Shown piece by piece: positions 32,515-41,489 of a DNA stretch of 64,000 bases. This stretch comes from Saccharothrix sp. HUAS TT1 (GTDB lineage Bacteria > Actinomycetota > Actinomycetes > Mycobacteriales > Pseudonocardiaceae): positions 7,936,001 through 8,000,000 of the forward strand of contig NZ_CP160453.1 in the NCBI RefSeq assembly GCF_040744945.1. Direction: 5' to 3'. The notes below the pieces were generated by a model. The model was not told the origin of the DNA. It did not search any database and saw only the letters and a list, made by a program, of their open reading frames with translations. A program made the translations under genes and the position numbers. The first letter of the stretch is position 1, and each line of letters begins with the position of its first letter.

Positions 32515-32710
32515 GTGCGATCCCCCTGAATCGACCGACGTCCGACCAGTTCTAGCGCTGCGGGAGACCGCGCCACAAGCGTTGGCGAAACTGTTTCGGC
32601 AGCTCTGCCCGAAAGTCCCACCGTCCACAGAGGACCGGTTCTGGCCCCCGACCGTCAGGGGTCCGGCCGTTCGGCCCGTGAAGCCGGAAAAGCGGTGGCG
32701 CGGGTGAGCG

Positions 32711-35599
32711 ATGATGGTGCCGATGTCCATCCAACTGGCTTTCGGGGTCACCGCCGGACCCGGGTCGCGCTGCCGGCTGCCCGCGGCCGGCGGCCGAGCC
32801 GTGCCCGTCGACGACCGGCCCGGCACGCACCCGCCGGGCGCCCCGGTCGCCGTCGGCCCGGCCGGCGCCGACCCCGAGGCGGTGCGGCGCGCCACCGGGC
32901 AGCTCGCCCGCCTGGTCCTCGGCGGGCCCGAGCCGGCCGCGGCCGGTGTCGACCTCGGCGACGGCTTCACCTCGGCGCGCCTGGCCGGGGCCCACGGCGA
33001 CCGGCGTGACGCGGTGCTCGCCGCGCTGAGGGTCCTCGGCGCCGACGGCGCGCACCGGCTGGGCGACCGGGCCGCCGGCCTGGTGGCGATGTTCGGACCG
33101 GCGGCGACCAAGCGGGTCGGCGCGGCCGCCCACGCGGCGGTCGCCGAGCGGCGTTGGGCGGCGCTGCAACTGGCCTCCGCGGCGTCCGACCTCCTCGGGC
33201 CGGAGCAGCTGGAGCGCGTGCTCGACCTGCGCGCCCCGGACGGGGTCGACCCGTTCCCGCGCGGCGCGGCGTCCACAGTGGCCGATCACCTGTCCCGCGT
33301 GCTGGCGGGGTACCCGCGACCGCGGCGGCTGAAGTTGATCCTCAGCCTCTGGGACCACGTGTGCGCGCTGCTGGTCGAGCGGCAGCGCCTGCGACGCCTG
33401 GCCACGACCCAGACCCGCGCCGACCGGGTCGACCGGCTCCGCGAGCGCCACCGCGACCACTTCGACGAGTCGATCGTGGAGCAGCTGACCCGGGAGGTCG
33501 GCGACCGGCCGACGCTGGCCGCCGCGGCCCGGTGGCGGCCGCCACCGCAGTGGGCCGCGGGGGAACTCCGCCGGGCGTTGCACGACGCCATCGCGGCGAC
33601 CGCGCTGCTGAGGTTCGCCAGGACCGCGTCCGACGAAGGTCTCGCGGTCGCCGCGGAGGAGCACCGCGACGCCCTCGTCGCGGCCGACGCCTGCCTCACC
33701 GACGACGAGCGGTCCAGCGCCTCGCGCCGCCACGAGGGCGGCTACCGCCACCCGGCCCGGCCGGGGTGCTACGTCCACCAGCTGGTCAAGGCGCTGGGAC
33801 CGGACCGACCGATCACCACGAAGACCGAGAACTCCGTGAAGGCGCGCCTGGCCATGGCCCGCAACTACGGCGTGGTCGTCTTCGACGCCGTGGGCGCGCT
33901 GCTCACCGAGCTGGACGAGCAGGCGCTGCACAACTGCTGGGACGCCTGCGAGCCGTGGGAGGCGCCCCGGCTGCGCCAGTGGCGCGCCGCGGCGGGGTTC
34001 CGGCGGGCGCCGGACAGCTGGGAGCAGCCACCGCTGGCCGACGCGCACGCCGAGGGCCCGACGCGCACGCTGGCGCAGCGGATCGCCGCCGGGGGCCGGG
34101 TGGACCCGGCCTCGGTCGAAGCGCCGCACGACCTGCTCTGGTTCGCCGACCTCGCCGACGCGCTGGCGCCCTTCCACGGCGGCGAGCGCGCCGCAGTGCA
34201 GCACGACCGGCTCGCGCCGCGGCTGGACTACTCCACGCCACCGCCGCGGTCCGAGCACGGCAGACCACGAGCCGACTCCGTGCCGCTCGCGGCCGCCGGG
34301 GTCGCGCAACTGGTCATGTTCGGCGCGACGCCGCCGCCCCGCTGCGGCAGCTGGGCCGACCTGGCCGCCGGGACCAGCGCGGACGCGGTGATCGCCGAGG
34401 CCGGCGTCGGCGCCTTCCCGGTCCCGCCCGAGGTCTCCGCCCTGGACGCGCAGGTCGTCCCGGGCACCGACCTGCGCGTGGAACTGGGCCGCGAGCCGAG
34501 GCGGCTGGCCCAGTGGTCGGCCTACATGGGCAACTGCATCGGCGAGTCGTGGTACGTCGACCAGGCGTTCAAGGGCCAGTGCGTGCTGGTGGCGTTCCGC
34601 GACCCGGTCGAGGGCCGCGTCGTCGCCAACCTCGACATCCGGCGGCGCACCGGCGGTTGGCAGGTCCGCGAGCTGCGCGCGCGGTTCAACGACGACGTCG
34701 CCCCCGCATTGGAGCAGCACATCAGGCAGTGGGTGGACCGGATTCCCGCGCCCGCGCCGTCCGCGCCCGAGCCCCTGCTGCCCGTGCCGCCGGTGCGGGC
34801 GCGGGGCGGTTCGGCTCGCCGTTCGGCGGCGGGACGCCTGCCCGCCGAACTCACCGCCGCGGTGGAGCGGGAGCTGGTCTCGACACCGGCCGAGGCCGCG
34901 CGACGCGCTTACGCGGCGCTGGCGCGCGGCCTCGGCCGGCCGGGTCGGCCCGCCGACTTCGAACCGGACGCGGCCGTGGTCGCCCTGAAGCGCCTCACCC
35001 CGGCCGAGCACGTCGAACTGCTCCGCACGGCCCTCGCCGCCGGGCTCGGCGCGCGGGTCCTGTGGCAGGCGACCCGCGTGCGGCCACTCGCCGCCGCGGT
35101 GGGGCGGCTCCCCGCAGGGCTGCGCGACCACGACCGGCTCGGGACGTTGTCCGACGCCGCGCCACTACCGCGAACGCTGCGCGCGCTCGTGCGCCGTCCG
35201 GAGATCGCGCCGGCGTACGCCATGGACGTGGTGGCGCGATCCGTCCGCGCGGCCCTGGGCGAGCTGATCGGCGACGACGCGCTGGTCCGGTCGGTGGCGC
35301 GGCGACCCTCGACCGAGCTGCTGTGCGCACTGGCGATCGCCACCACCTGCGCGACCCGGTCCGCGACGGAGGAGGTCGTGCAGGTCGTGGCGGCCCGGCA
35401 GACGGCCGTTCCCGGCTTCCCCGCCACCGACCTGTCCGACGAGCAGGGCCCGTGGCCGGACGCGCTCGCGGCGGCGGCCGACCTCGGTGCGCCCGTGGAG
35501 CTGTTCCGGGAGCGCGTCGCCGAGCACGGCCTGCTCGTCCCGGCGGCGCTACTGGGGAAGGGCGGCTGGCCGGCCCTCTGGCACCGCGCGCACCGCTGA
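32711..35599 (+). CDS. Large orphan protein with a PcfJ-like module
   Basis: A 962-aa cytosolic protein with no signal peptide. Most of it is Arg/Ala-rich and helical with no family I can name. Residues about 590-690 resemble the PcfJ-like domain of conjugative-plasmid and actinobacterial proteins: YMGNCIGESWYVDQAFKGQC, VLVAFRD, and GWQVRELRARFNDDV. A helical-repeat-like C-terminus follows (about 710-960). Several starts are close together (ATG 32711, 32714, 32723); none has a strong ribosome site. Its last 51 bp overlap the convergent TetR gene. Function is unknown. Confidence 0.68.
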   Translation: MMVPMSIQLAFGVTAGPGSRCRLPAAGGRAVPVDDRPGTHPPGAPVAVGPAGADPEAVRRATGQLARLVLGGPEPAAAGVDLGDGFTSARLAGAHGDRRDAVLAALRVLGADGAHRLGDRAAGLVAMFGPAATKRVGAAAHAAVAERRWAALQLASAASDLLGPEQLERVLDLRAPDGVDPFPRGAASTVADHLSRVLAGYPRPRRLKLILSLWDHVCALLVERQRLRRLATTQTRADRVDRLRERHRDHFDESIVEQLTREVGDRPTLAAAARWRPPPQWAAGELRRALHDAIAATALLRFARTASDEGLAVAAEEHRDALVAADACLTDDERSSASRRHEGGYRHPARPGCYVHQLVKALGPDRPITTKTENSVKARLAMARNYGVVVFDAVGALLTELDEQALHNCWDACEPWEAPRLRQWRAAAGFRRAPDSWEQPPLADAHAEGPTRTLAQRIAAGGRVDPASVEAPHDLLWFADLADALAPFHGGERAAVQHDRLAPRLDYSTPPPRSEHGRPRADSVPLAAAGVAQLVMFGATPPPRCGSWADLAAGTSADAVIAEAGVGAFPVPPEVSALDAQVVPGTDLRVELGREPRRLAQWSAYMGNCIGESWYVDQAFKGQCVLVAFRDPVEGRVVANLDIRRRTGGWQVRELRARFNDDVAPALEQHIRQWVDRIPAPAPSAPEPLLPVPPVRARGGSARRSAAGRLPAELTAAVERELVSTPAEAARRAYAALARGLGRPGRPADFEPDAAVVALKRLTPAEHVELLRTALAAGLGARVLWQATRVRPLAAAVGRLPAGLRDHDRLGTLSDAAPLPRTLRALVRRPEIAPAYAMDVVARSVRAALGELIGDDALVRSVARRPSTELLCALAIATTCATRSATEEVVQVVAARQTAVPGFPATDLSDEQGPWPDALAAAADLGAPVELFRERVAEHGLLVPAALLGKGGWPALWHRAHR

Positions 35600-36151
35600 G
35601 GCCCGGCGCTCCAGCAGCTCCTCGACGCCGAGCAGGAACGTCTCGCAGATCGGGGCCGGGTCGGAGAGGCAACCCGCCGCCATCGCGCCGTCCCGGAGCA
35701 TGACGAAGTGCCGGGCCGCCGGTTCGGGCGGCGCCTCCCCGATCCGCGCCAGGAGTTCCGCGGCGGTGCGCAGGAACCACTCCCGGTGCTCGACGACGGC
35801 CCGGTGCACGGGGTGCTCGGGGTCGGGGTACTCGGCTGCGGCGTTGAGGAACGCGCACCCCCGGAACCCCGGGGACCGGATGTCGTCGGCGATCGCCCCG
35901 GCGACCGCCCGGACGACCTCCTCGGGGGCGAGGTCACCGGCCCTGGCGGCCTCGGCCCGGGCCCGGAGCGCCCGGTCGGCCTCGGTCAGGTAGGCGACCA
36001 CCAGGTCGTCCTTGCCCGGGAAGTGCCGGTACAGGGTGGCGCGGGTGACGGACGCCTCGGAGACGATCCGGTCGATGCCGACGGAGTGCAGCCCCTCGGA
36101 GTAGAACAGCCGGCTCGCCGTGGCCAGCAGCCGGGATCGCGCTTCGGACAC
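35549..36151 (-). CDS. TetR-family transcriptional regulator
   Basis: A 200-aa TetR regulator. The N-terminal helix-turn-helix is standard: ARSRLLATASRLFYSEGLHS, VGIDRIVSEASVTRATLYRH, then FPGKDDLVVAYL. The C-terminal ligand domain contains FRGCAFLNAAAEYPDPEHPV, as in the common TetR group with a conserved GC-F-NAA motif. GTG 36151 is preferred to GTG 36175 because AGGGGAG lies just upstream of it. It is divergent from a DUF308-like membrane gene, and the space between them has inverted copies of TAGAACG near a TTGACA box, consistent with repression of both. Confidence 0.88.
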   Translation of the reverse strand: MSEARSRLLATASRLFYSEGLHSVGIDRIVSEASVTRATLYRHFPGKDDLVVAYLTEADRALRARAEAARAGDLAPEEVVRAVAGAIADDIRSPGFRGCAFLNAAAEYPDPEHPVHRAVVEHREWFLRTAAELLARIGEAPPEPAARHFVMLRDGAMAAGCLSDPAPICETFLLGVEELLERRASAVRAVPEGRPAALPQ

Positions 36152-36190
36152 CTGCTCTCCCCTTCGGTTCGACACGTCGAGCCTAGCAGG

Positions 36191-36260
36191 TAGAACGTTC
36201 GGTCTTGACAGGACGGCACGGCCTGGGCAAGCTCTAAAACGTAACGACCGTTCTATCTAC
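36191..36260. promoter_or_regulatory. Putative TetR operator region
   Basis: TAGAACGTTCGGTC (36191-36204) and GACCGTTCTATCTAC (36246-36260) are inverted relatives sharing TAGAACG and GGTC. A TTGACA -35-like box is at 36205-36210, immediately after the first copy. Confidence 0.5.
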
Positions 36261-36276
36261 TTCCTTGGGGAACACC

Positions 36277-36825
36277 ATGACCGCGGTTGCCTCGTCCACC
36301 ACCGGCGGAATCGCCTCCGCCCTGCGCCGCCTCTACTTCGCGCGGTTCGCCTTCGCCCTCGCCTGGGCCGCCCTGCTGTTCGCCACCAAGTCCGACCTGG
36401 GCCCGGTGAGCGCCACCCTGCTCGTCCTGTACCCGCTGTTCGACGTGGCGGCGGCCGTCGTGGACGCCAGGTCGTCCCGCGGCTCCGGCCAGGCCCGCGG
36501 GTTGTACGCCAACATCGCGATCAGCCTGCTCGCCGCCCTCGGCGTGGCCCTCGCCGCCACCTCCGGCGTCCCGGCCGTCCTGCGCGTGTGGGGCGCCTGG
36601 GCCATCGCCTCCGGCCTCGTCCAACTGGCCGTCGGCGCCCACCGCCGCCGACTGGGCGGCCAGTGGCCGATGATCCTCAGCGGCGGCATCTCCGTCCTGG
36701 CCGGTGCTTCGTTCATCGCCATGGCGTCCGCCCCGAACCCGTCCCTGAGCGCCCTGGCCGGCTACGCCACCATCGGCGGGATCTTCTTCCTCGTCTCCGC
36801 CCTGCGCCTCGGCCGCTCCGCCTAG
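36277..36825 (+). CDS. DUF308/HdeD-like membrane protein
   Basis: A 182-aa protein with about five or six transmembrane helices (FARFAFALAWAALLFATKSD, ISLLAALGVALAATSG, MILSGGISVLAGASFIAMAS, GYATIGGIFFLVSALRL). The last two carry the Gly-rich pattern of DUF308/HdeD-like proteins. ATG 36277 is the usual choice; a TTG at 36265 would add four residues. It is divergent from and probably repressed by the TetR regulator. The stop overlaps that of the convergent HNH gene by 3 bp. Role unknown; relatives are linked to acid or membrane stress. Confidence 0.72.
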   Translation: MTAVASSTTGGIASALRRLYFARFAFALAWAALLFATKSDLGPVSATLLVLYPLFDVAAAVVDARSSRGSGQARGLYANIAISLLAALGVALAATSGVPAVLRVWGAWAIASGLVQLAVGAHRRRLGGQWPMILSGGISVLAGASFIAMASAPNPSLSALAGYATIGGIFFLVSALRLGRSA

Positions 36826-37217
36826 TCGTCCACCTCGTCGTGCGCGGCGGTCGCCGAGGTGGCCGGAGTCCCGGAGCTCAGCGCCAGCTCGGCGTTCACC
36901 TCGACGTGGCGGAGCAGGAAGGCCCGCTCGTCCAGCCGCTTCCGCCGCAGCCAGCCGGTGACCTCGTCGTTGCACTTGCTCGCATTGCACGACCCGCACG
37001 CGGGCACGATGTTGTCGAGCGTGTATCGCCCTCCGCGCGACAGGGCCTGCACGCAGTCCTTCTGGAGTGGCACGCCGGTGGACCCGCAGTAGGCGCAACC
37101 ACCCCAGGCCGCCTTGAGCGCGGCCCACTCCGCCGCGGAGAGGTCGTTCTCGGCGTTGTCCATCCGGCGCTTGCGCTTGCGCGCGGCACGCGCCCTCCTG
37201 CTACCACCCACAGCCAT
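36822..37217 (-). CDS. HNH endonuclease-like protein
   Basis: A 131-aa protein with a basic N-terminus (RRARAARKRKRR) and a zinc-ribbon HNH core: CAYCGS, then LSRGGRYTLDNIVPAC and CGSCNASK. These give two CxxC pairs plus the central N of HNH; the usual first His of the motif is not obvious (QALSRGG where D-H is expected), so catalytic competence is uncertain. ATG 37217 has only a weak ribosome site. No phage or mobile-element genes are adjacent, so it is best read as a stand-alone HNH gene of the type common in actinomycetes. Confidence 0.75.
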   Translation of the reverse strand: MAVGGSRRARAARKRKRRMDNAENDLSAAEWAALKAAWGGCAYCGSTGVPLQKDCVQALSRGGRYTLDNIVPACGSCNASKCNDEVTGWLRRKRLDERAFLLRHVEVNAELALSSGTPATSATAAHDEVDD

Positions 37218-37454
37218 GCGCAGACCCTATGCCCACCGCGTCCCAAGGGCGGTCAGGCCCGCCGCAGGCGATCCACAGGTAGAGCAGGCCGCGGCTCCCG
37301 GGCACCGCCCCGTCCACTTCGGACTCGGGCACCGACCGGGAACACAGCACCTCCCGAGACGGGACGTCACGGCGGAAGCGGGCGACCCGGGCAGCCTCCA
37401 CTTTGGAAGCGAACCTGATCGCGGCTCGCCCTGCTGTGCGCCGCCGCCTCGCTC

Positions 37455-37751
37455 GTGGCCACCCGCACCCCTCCGGTGACCGTGAAGATCACCGTCACCG
37501 GCTGCGAGGGCAACGCCCGGTCCGCCTCGCGCGTCGAGGTGTTCTTCAAGAACATGACGGGCTCCCTCGTCACCCCGGACCTGATCGCCCCGGACGGCAC
37601 GGCCTACCGCCTCCAGCACCAGCTCCTGAGCACCCTGCCCGACCCCGGCGGCGCGTTCACCGTCGACCTGTCCCGCGAGTCCCGCCCAGGTACCTGGCAG
37701 CTCCGGGTGCACAACGTCATCTGGGTGGGCACGGGCGACCTGGAGCTGTGA
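37455..37751 (+). CDS. Isolated P-domain (proprotein convertase P/Homo B-like) fragment
   Basis: A 98-aa beta-rich protein: VTVKITVTGC, then LIAPDGTAYRLQ and FTVDLSRESRPGTWQLRV, the core of the P domain normally found at the C-terminus of secreted subtilisin-like or metalloproteases. Here it stands alone. Upstream in frame, codons 37419-37454 read SRLALLCAAASL, like the hydrophobic core of a signal peptide, but a TGA at 37416-37418 precedes them and no good start codon is present. It may therefore be a small secreted protein with a damaged leader, or the relic of a protease. GTG 37455 is the first usable start. Confidence 0.5.
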   Translation: MATRTPPVTVKITVTGCEGNARSASRVEVFFKNMTGSLVTPDLIAPDGTAYRLQHQLLSTLPDPGGAFTVDLSRESRPGTWQLRVHNVIWVGTGDLEL

Positions 37752-37891
37752 GCCGAACCGGGGCCGTGCCGGTAATCCCCTCGCCCACGACCGGGCCGGC
37801 CGGATAGCTTGACCGGCGCCGGACGAGCGGGCGACCCCCAGGGGACGTCCGGCGCCGCTGTCGCGCCCATCCTGGAACGGCGGGAAGACCC

Positions 37892-38752
37892 ATGCAGGAC
37901 CACCCGAGCGGCGCCGCGGAGCGGATCGTGCCGGTCAACGACATCCAGCTCTGCCACCAGACCTTCGGCAACCCCCGGCGGCCCGCGCTGCTGCTGATCA
38001 TGGGCATGGGCTTCCAGCACGTCCACTGGCCCGACGGGTTCTGCCGGCGGCTCGCCGACAACGGCTTCTTCGTCGTCCGGTTCGACAACCGCGACGCCGG
38101 CCGCTCGACGCACCTGCCCGGGACCGACTACGCGCTGACCGACCTGGCCGCCGACGCCGTCGGGCTCCTCGACGCCCTCGGCGTCGAGCGCGCCCACGTG
38201 GTCGGGGCCTCGATGGGCGGGATGATCGCCCAGGTCGTGGCCGCGCTGCACCCGTCGCGGGTGCTGAGCCTGGCCTCGCTCATGTCCACCACCGGCCGCC
38301 GCGGCAAGGGCCGCACCTCCCCTCGGCTGCTCCGCCACGTGCTCGCCCGCGCCGCCCGCACCGAGCAGCAGGCCGTCGAGCGCCGCGTGCGGCTGTTCCG
38401 CGCCATCGGCTCCTCCGGCTTCGAGCAGGACGTCGACGAGATCAGGCGGGCCACCGCGCTCTCGTTCCGCCGCGACCCCGACCACCGCGAGGGCCGACGC
38501 CGGCAGCACCGGGCGGTGCGCGCGGCGGGCGACCGGACCGACCAGCTCGCGCGGATCACGGCGCCCACCGTCGTCGTCCACGGGACGGCCGACCTCATGT
38601 GCCACCACAGCGGCGGCGAGGCGACCGCGGCCGCGATCGGCGGCGCACGACTCGTGCTCGTCCCGGGCCTGGGGCACGACTTCCCGCCCGGCGCCTGGCC
38701 GGTGATCATCGACGCGATCGTGTCGAACGCCCGCCGCGCGCACAGCGGCTGA
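37892..38752 (+). CDS. Alpha/beta hydrolase
   Basis: A 286-aa cytosolic alpha/beta hydrolase. LLLIMGMGFQHVHWP forms the oxyanion loop, RFDNRDAGRS the next strand and turn, and the nucleophile elbow is GASMGG with Ser107. HGTADLMC and GLGHDFPP supply the likely Asp and His. It resembles the methyl-ester hydrolase/haloperoxidase group (for example RdmC-type esterases), but the substrate is not known. The start at 37892 lies in a spaced intergenic region. It is the first of five alpha/beta hydrolases within 7 kb and is not in the same operon as the next, which begins 158 bp further on behind its own promoter motif. Confidence 0.83.
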   Translation: MQDHPSGAAERIVPVNDIQLCHQTFGNPRRPALLLIMGMGFQHVHWPDGFCRRLADNGFFVVRFDNRDAGRSTHLPGTDYALTDLAADAVGLLDALGVERAHVVGASMGGMIAQVVAALHPSRVLSLASLMSTTGRRGKGRTSPRLLRHVLARAARTEQQAVERRVRLFRAIGSSGFEQDVDEIRRATALSFRRDPDHREGRRRQHRAVRAAGDRTDQLARITAPTVVVHGTADLMCHHSGGEATAAAIGGARLVLVPGLGHDFPPGAWPVIIDAIVSNARRAHSG

Positions 38753-38826
38753 CCGGGCCCTTCCCCCTCGACCGAGGTGGTTCGCCAGTCGGATGACGGC
38801 AGGTGCGGCCGGGGTGGTCGGGACGA

Positions 38827-38845
38827 GGTGCAGTCATTCGACCGA
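38827..38845 (+). promoter_or_regulatory. Conserved promoter motif, copy 1
   Basis: GGTGCAGTCATTCGACCGA. 17 of 19 positions are identical to the copy at 44097-44115. A -10-like TACGGT (38869-38874) lies 42 bp downstream of the motif start. It precedes the three-gene hydrolase operon beginning at 38911. Confidence 0.7.
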
Positions 38846-38910
38846 AGCAGGGCGGCCCCCCGGATTCCTACGGTGAGCGGGTGATCAGATCCGGCTCCGA
38901 AGGGGTTCCC

Positions 38911-39741
38911 ATGTCGTCTCGTCCCGGTCTTGCCGCAGGCTTGCGCCGCGTTGTCACCGGACTCGCGGTGGTCCTGCTCGCCTTCACCGCCATCCCGGCG
39001 TCGGGCTCCCCGGCGGGTCACGGGCACCGCCCCAAGCCCACCGTCGTGCTGGTGCACGGGGCCTTCGCGGACGCCTCCAGCTGGTCCGAGGTGGTGCCGC
39101 GGTTGCAGCGCAAGGGGTATCCGGTGCTCGCCCCGGCCAACCCGCTGCGCGGGGTCGACACCGACTCCGCCTACCTCGCCAGCGTGCTGAGCACGATCAG
39201 CGGGCCGATCGTGCTGGTCGGGCACTCGTACGGCGGTGTCGTGATCACCAACGCCGCCACCGGCAACGCGAACGTGCGGGCGTTGGTCTACGTGGCGGCC
39301 TTCGCGCCCGACGCCGGTGACACGGTCGGCGGGTTGCAGGTGCGGTTCCCCGGCACGAAGCTCGGCCAGGCCGCGCTGGACGTGCGCGAGTTCCCGCTGG
39401 CGGGCGGCGGCGTGGGCCACGAGGGGTACGTCAAGCCCGCGTTGTTCCGCGACATCTTCGCCGGGGACCTGCCGCCCGCCAAGGCCGCCCTCCTCGCGGC
39501 CACGCAGCGCCCCGCCGACGTGCACACGCTCGGCCAGCAGTCCGGCGAACCGGCGTGGCGGACGATCCCCTCCTGGACGCTGGTCGCCCGCCACGACAAC
39601 CTGATCCCGGCCGCCGCGCAGCGGTTCATGGCCGAACGCGCGCACGCCCGCGTGGTCGAGGTGGACGCCTCCCACGTCGCGATGATCTCCAAGCCCTCCG
39701 CCACCGTCGACCTGATCGTCGACGCCGCCGGCAACCGCTGA
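38911..39741 (+). CDS. Secreted alpha/beta hydrolase
   Basis: A 276-aa exported alpha/beta hydrolase. The signal peptide is [35 protein letters not shown] is the oxyanion loop, GHSYGG with Ser106 is the nucleophile elbow, and ARHDNLIP with DASHVAM hold the Asp and His. It belongs to the esterase/EstC-like group often called alpha/beta fold hydrolase. ATG 38911 follows GAAGGGG; the frame extends to 38803, but that would cover the promoter motif. It is the first gene of an operon with two more hydrolases (11-bp gap, then a 4-bp overlap). Confidence 0.86.
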   Translation: MSSRPGLAAGLRRVVTGLAVVLLAFTAIPASGSPAGHGHRPKPTVVLVHGAFADASSWSEVVPRLQRKGYPVLAPANPLRGVDTDSAYLASVLSTISGPIVLVGHSYGGVVITNAATGNANVRALVYVAAFAPDAGDTVGGLQVRFPGTKLGQAALDVREFPLAGGGVGHEGYVKPALFRDIFAGDLPPAKAALLAATQRPADVHTLGQQSGEPAWRTIPSWTLVARHDNLIPAAAQRFMAERAHARVVEVDASHVAMISKPSATVDLIVDAAGNR

Positions 39742-39752
39742 GAGGACCTGCC

Positions 39753-40607
39753 ATGGGTTACGCGACGACCGACGACGGCACGCGGATCTTCTACAAGGAC
39801 TGGGGCGCCGGGCGTCCCGTGGTGCTCAGCCACGGCTGGCCGCTCAACGCCGACAGCTGGGACGCGCAGGCGCTGTTCCTCGCCTCCCGCGGCTACCGGG
39901 TGGTGGCGCACGACCGGCGCGGGCACGGCCGGTCCGACCAGACCTGGCACGGCAACGGGATGGACACCTACGCCGACGACCTCGCGGCCGTGCTCGACGC
40001 GCTCGACCTGCGGGAGGCGACCCTGGTCGGCTTCTCCACCGGCGGCGGCGAGGTGGCCCGCTACGTCGGCCGCCACGGCACGGACCGGGTCGCGCAGGTC
40101 GTGCTGGTGTCGGCGGTGCCGCCGTTCATGCTCCGCACCGACGACAACCCGGGCGGCGTCCCGGTCGAGGTGTTCGACGGCATCCGCGCCAGCTCCCTGG
40201 CCGACCGCTCGCAGCTCTACCGGGACCTGGCCGACGGCCCGTTCTTCGGCAACAACCGGCCCGGCGCGGACGTGTCGCAGGGCATCCGGGACGCCTTCTG
40301 GCTCCAGGGCATGCAGTCGGGGCACCGCAACGCCTACGAGTGCGTCGCCGCGTTCTCCGCCACCGACTTCCGGGCCGACCTCGACGCGGTGGACGTGCCC
40401 GCGCTGGTGATCCACGGCGACGACGACCAGGTCGTGCCGTTCGAGGTCGGCGGCCGGGCGTCCGCCGAGCGGATCAAGGGCGCGCTGCTCACGGTGTACC
40501 CCGGCGCGCCGCACGGCATCACCGACACCCACAAGGACCAGCTCGGCGACGACCTGCTGGCGTTCCTCCGCTCCTACGACTCCGGCGCCGCCGAGGAGAA
40601 CCGATGA
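39753..40607 (+). CDS. Cofactor-free haloperoxidase/perhydrolase-like alpha/beta hydrolase
   Basis: A 284-aa protein with the non-haem chloroperoxidase pattern: [44 protein letters not shown] with Ser95, [11 protein letters not shown] (Asp) and PGAPHGIT (His). Family members act as esterases and, with acetate and peroxide, as perhydrolases. It is the middle gene of the operon starting at 38911, and its stop overlaps the next start by 4 bp (ATGA). Confidence 0.88.
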   Translation: MGYATTDDGTRIFYKDWGAGRPVVLSHGWPLNADSWDAQALFLASRGYRVVAHDRRGHGRSDQTWHGNGMDTYADDLAAVLDALDLREATLVGFSTGGGEVARYVGRHGTDRVAQVVLVSAVPPFMLRTDDNPGGVPVEVFDGIRASSLADRSQLYRDLADGPFFGNNRPGADVSQGIRDAFWLQGMQSGHRNAYECVAAFSATDFRADLDAVDVPALVIHGDDDQVVPFEVGGRASAERIKGALLTVYPGAPHGITDTHKDQLGDDLLAFLRSYDSGAAEENR

Positions 40608-41398
40608 CCCCCGACACGATCGTCCTCGTCCACGGCTTCTGGGTGACCGCGCGGAGCTGGGAGCACTGGAAGACCCACTACGAGAAGCAGGGCTACCGGG
40701 TGCTCGCGCCCAACTACCCCGGCTTCGAGGTCGAGGTGGAGGCGCTGAACGCCGACCCGTCGCCGATCGCGGACGTGACCGTGCCGCAGATCATCGCCCA
40801 CCTGGAGGCGGTCGTCGGCGAACTGGACTCGCCGCCGATCATCATCGGCCACTCGGCGGGCGGCGCGTTCACCCAGGTCCTGCTGGACCACGGCTTCGGC
40901 GCGGTGGGCGTGGCGATCAACTCCGCGCCGACCGAGGGCGTGGTGGTCGCGCCGCCGTCGCAGCTCAAGTCCACGTTCCCGATCCTGCGCAACCCCGCGA
41001 ACCGGCACAAGGCGGTCGGCTTCACGCACGAGCAGTGGCGGTACGCGTTCACCAACACGTTCACCGAGGAGGAGTCCCGCGCCCTCTACGAGCGCTACCA
41101 CATCCCCGGCTCGGCGGGCATCCTGTGGGGCAGCCTGCTCGCGAACCTCCAGCCCGGCCACCAGGACGTGTGGGTCGACTACCACAACGACGACCGCGCG
41201 CCGCTGCTGTTCGTCTCGGGCGGCGAGGACCACCTGATGCCGCCGAGCGTGCAGAGGTCCAACGCCAAGCACTACAAGTCCGCCGCGGTGACCGAGGTCC
41301 GCGAGTACCCCGGTTACGCGCACCTGCTGCCCGCGCAGGAGGGCTGGGAGCGGATCGCCGACGAAGTGCTGGCCTGGGCCGTCGCCCACGCCCGCTGA
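40604..41398 (+). CDS. Alpha/beta hydrolase, third gene of the operon
   Basis: A 264-aa hydrolase. [18 protein letters not shown] is the oxyanion loop, GHSAGG has nucleophile Ser84, [10 protein letters not shown] carries the likely Asp, and [11 protein letters not shown] the His. The central segment [20 protein letters not shown] matches a group of actinobacterial hydrolases of unknown substrate. It is translationally coupled to the gene before it, and a strong terminator follows 20 bp later. Confidence 0.86.
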   Translation: MTPDTIVLVHGFWVTARSWEHWKTHYEKQGYRVLAPNYPGFEVEVEALNADPSPIADVTVPQIIAHLEAVVGELDSPPIIIGHSAGGAFTQVLLDHGFGAVGVAINSAPTEGVVVAPPSQLKSTFPILRNPANRHKAVGFTHEQWRYAFTNTFTEEESRALYERYHIPGSAGILWGSLLANLQPGHQDVWVDYHNDDRAPLLFVSGGEDHLMPPSVQRSNAKHYKSAAVTEVREYPGYAHLLPAQEGWERIADEVLAWAVAHAR

Positions 41399-41417
41399 CG
41401 GGGCTGCGACGTCCGAA

Positions 41418-41446
41418 GGGGAGCGGGTCACCACGACCCGCTCCCC
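41418..41446 (+). terminator. Terminator after the hydrolase operon
   Basis: A perfect 12-bp stem (41418-41429 with 41435-41446) with a 5-nt loop lies between convergent genes. Confidence 0.85.
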
Positions 41447-41489
41447 CGTCGTCGTGCCAGGCCGCCTAACGCCGTCGCGGGAGGGCGCG

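Noticed and set aside
36205..36238. TTGACA as the -35 of a strong promoter for the DUF308 gene
   Set aside because: No -10 at 16-19 bp; the nearest match TCTAAA is 22 bp away, so I kept only the operator-like repeats.
36822..37217. HNH gene as a homing endonuclease or part of a phage
   Set aside because: No intron, intein or phage genes are adjacent, and the gene is small and ordinary for an actinomycete.
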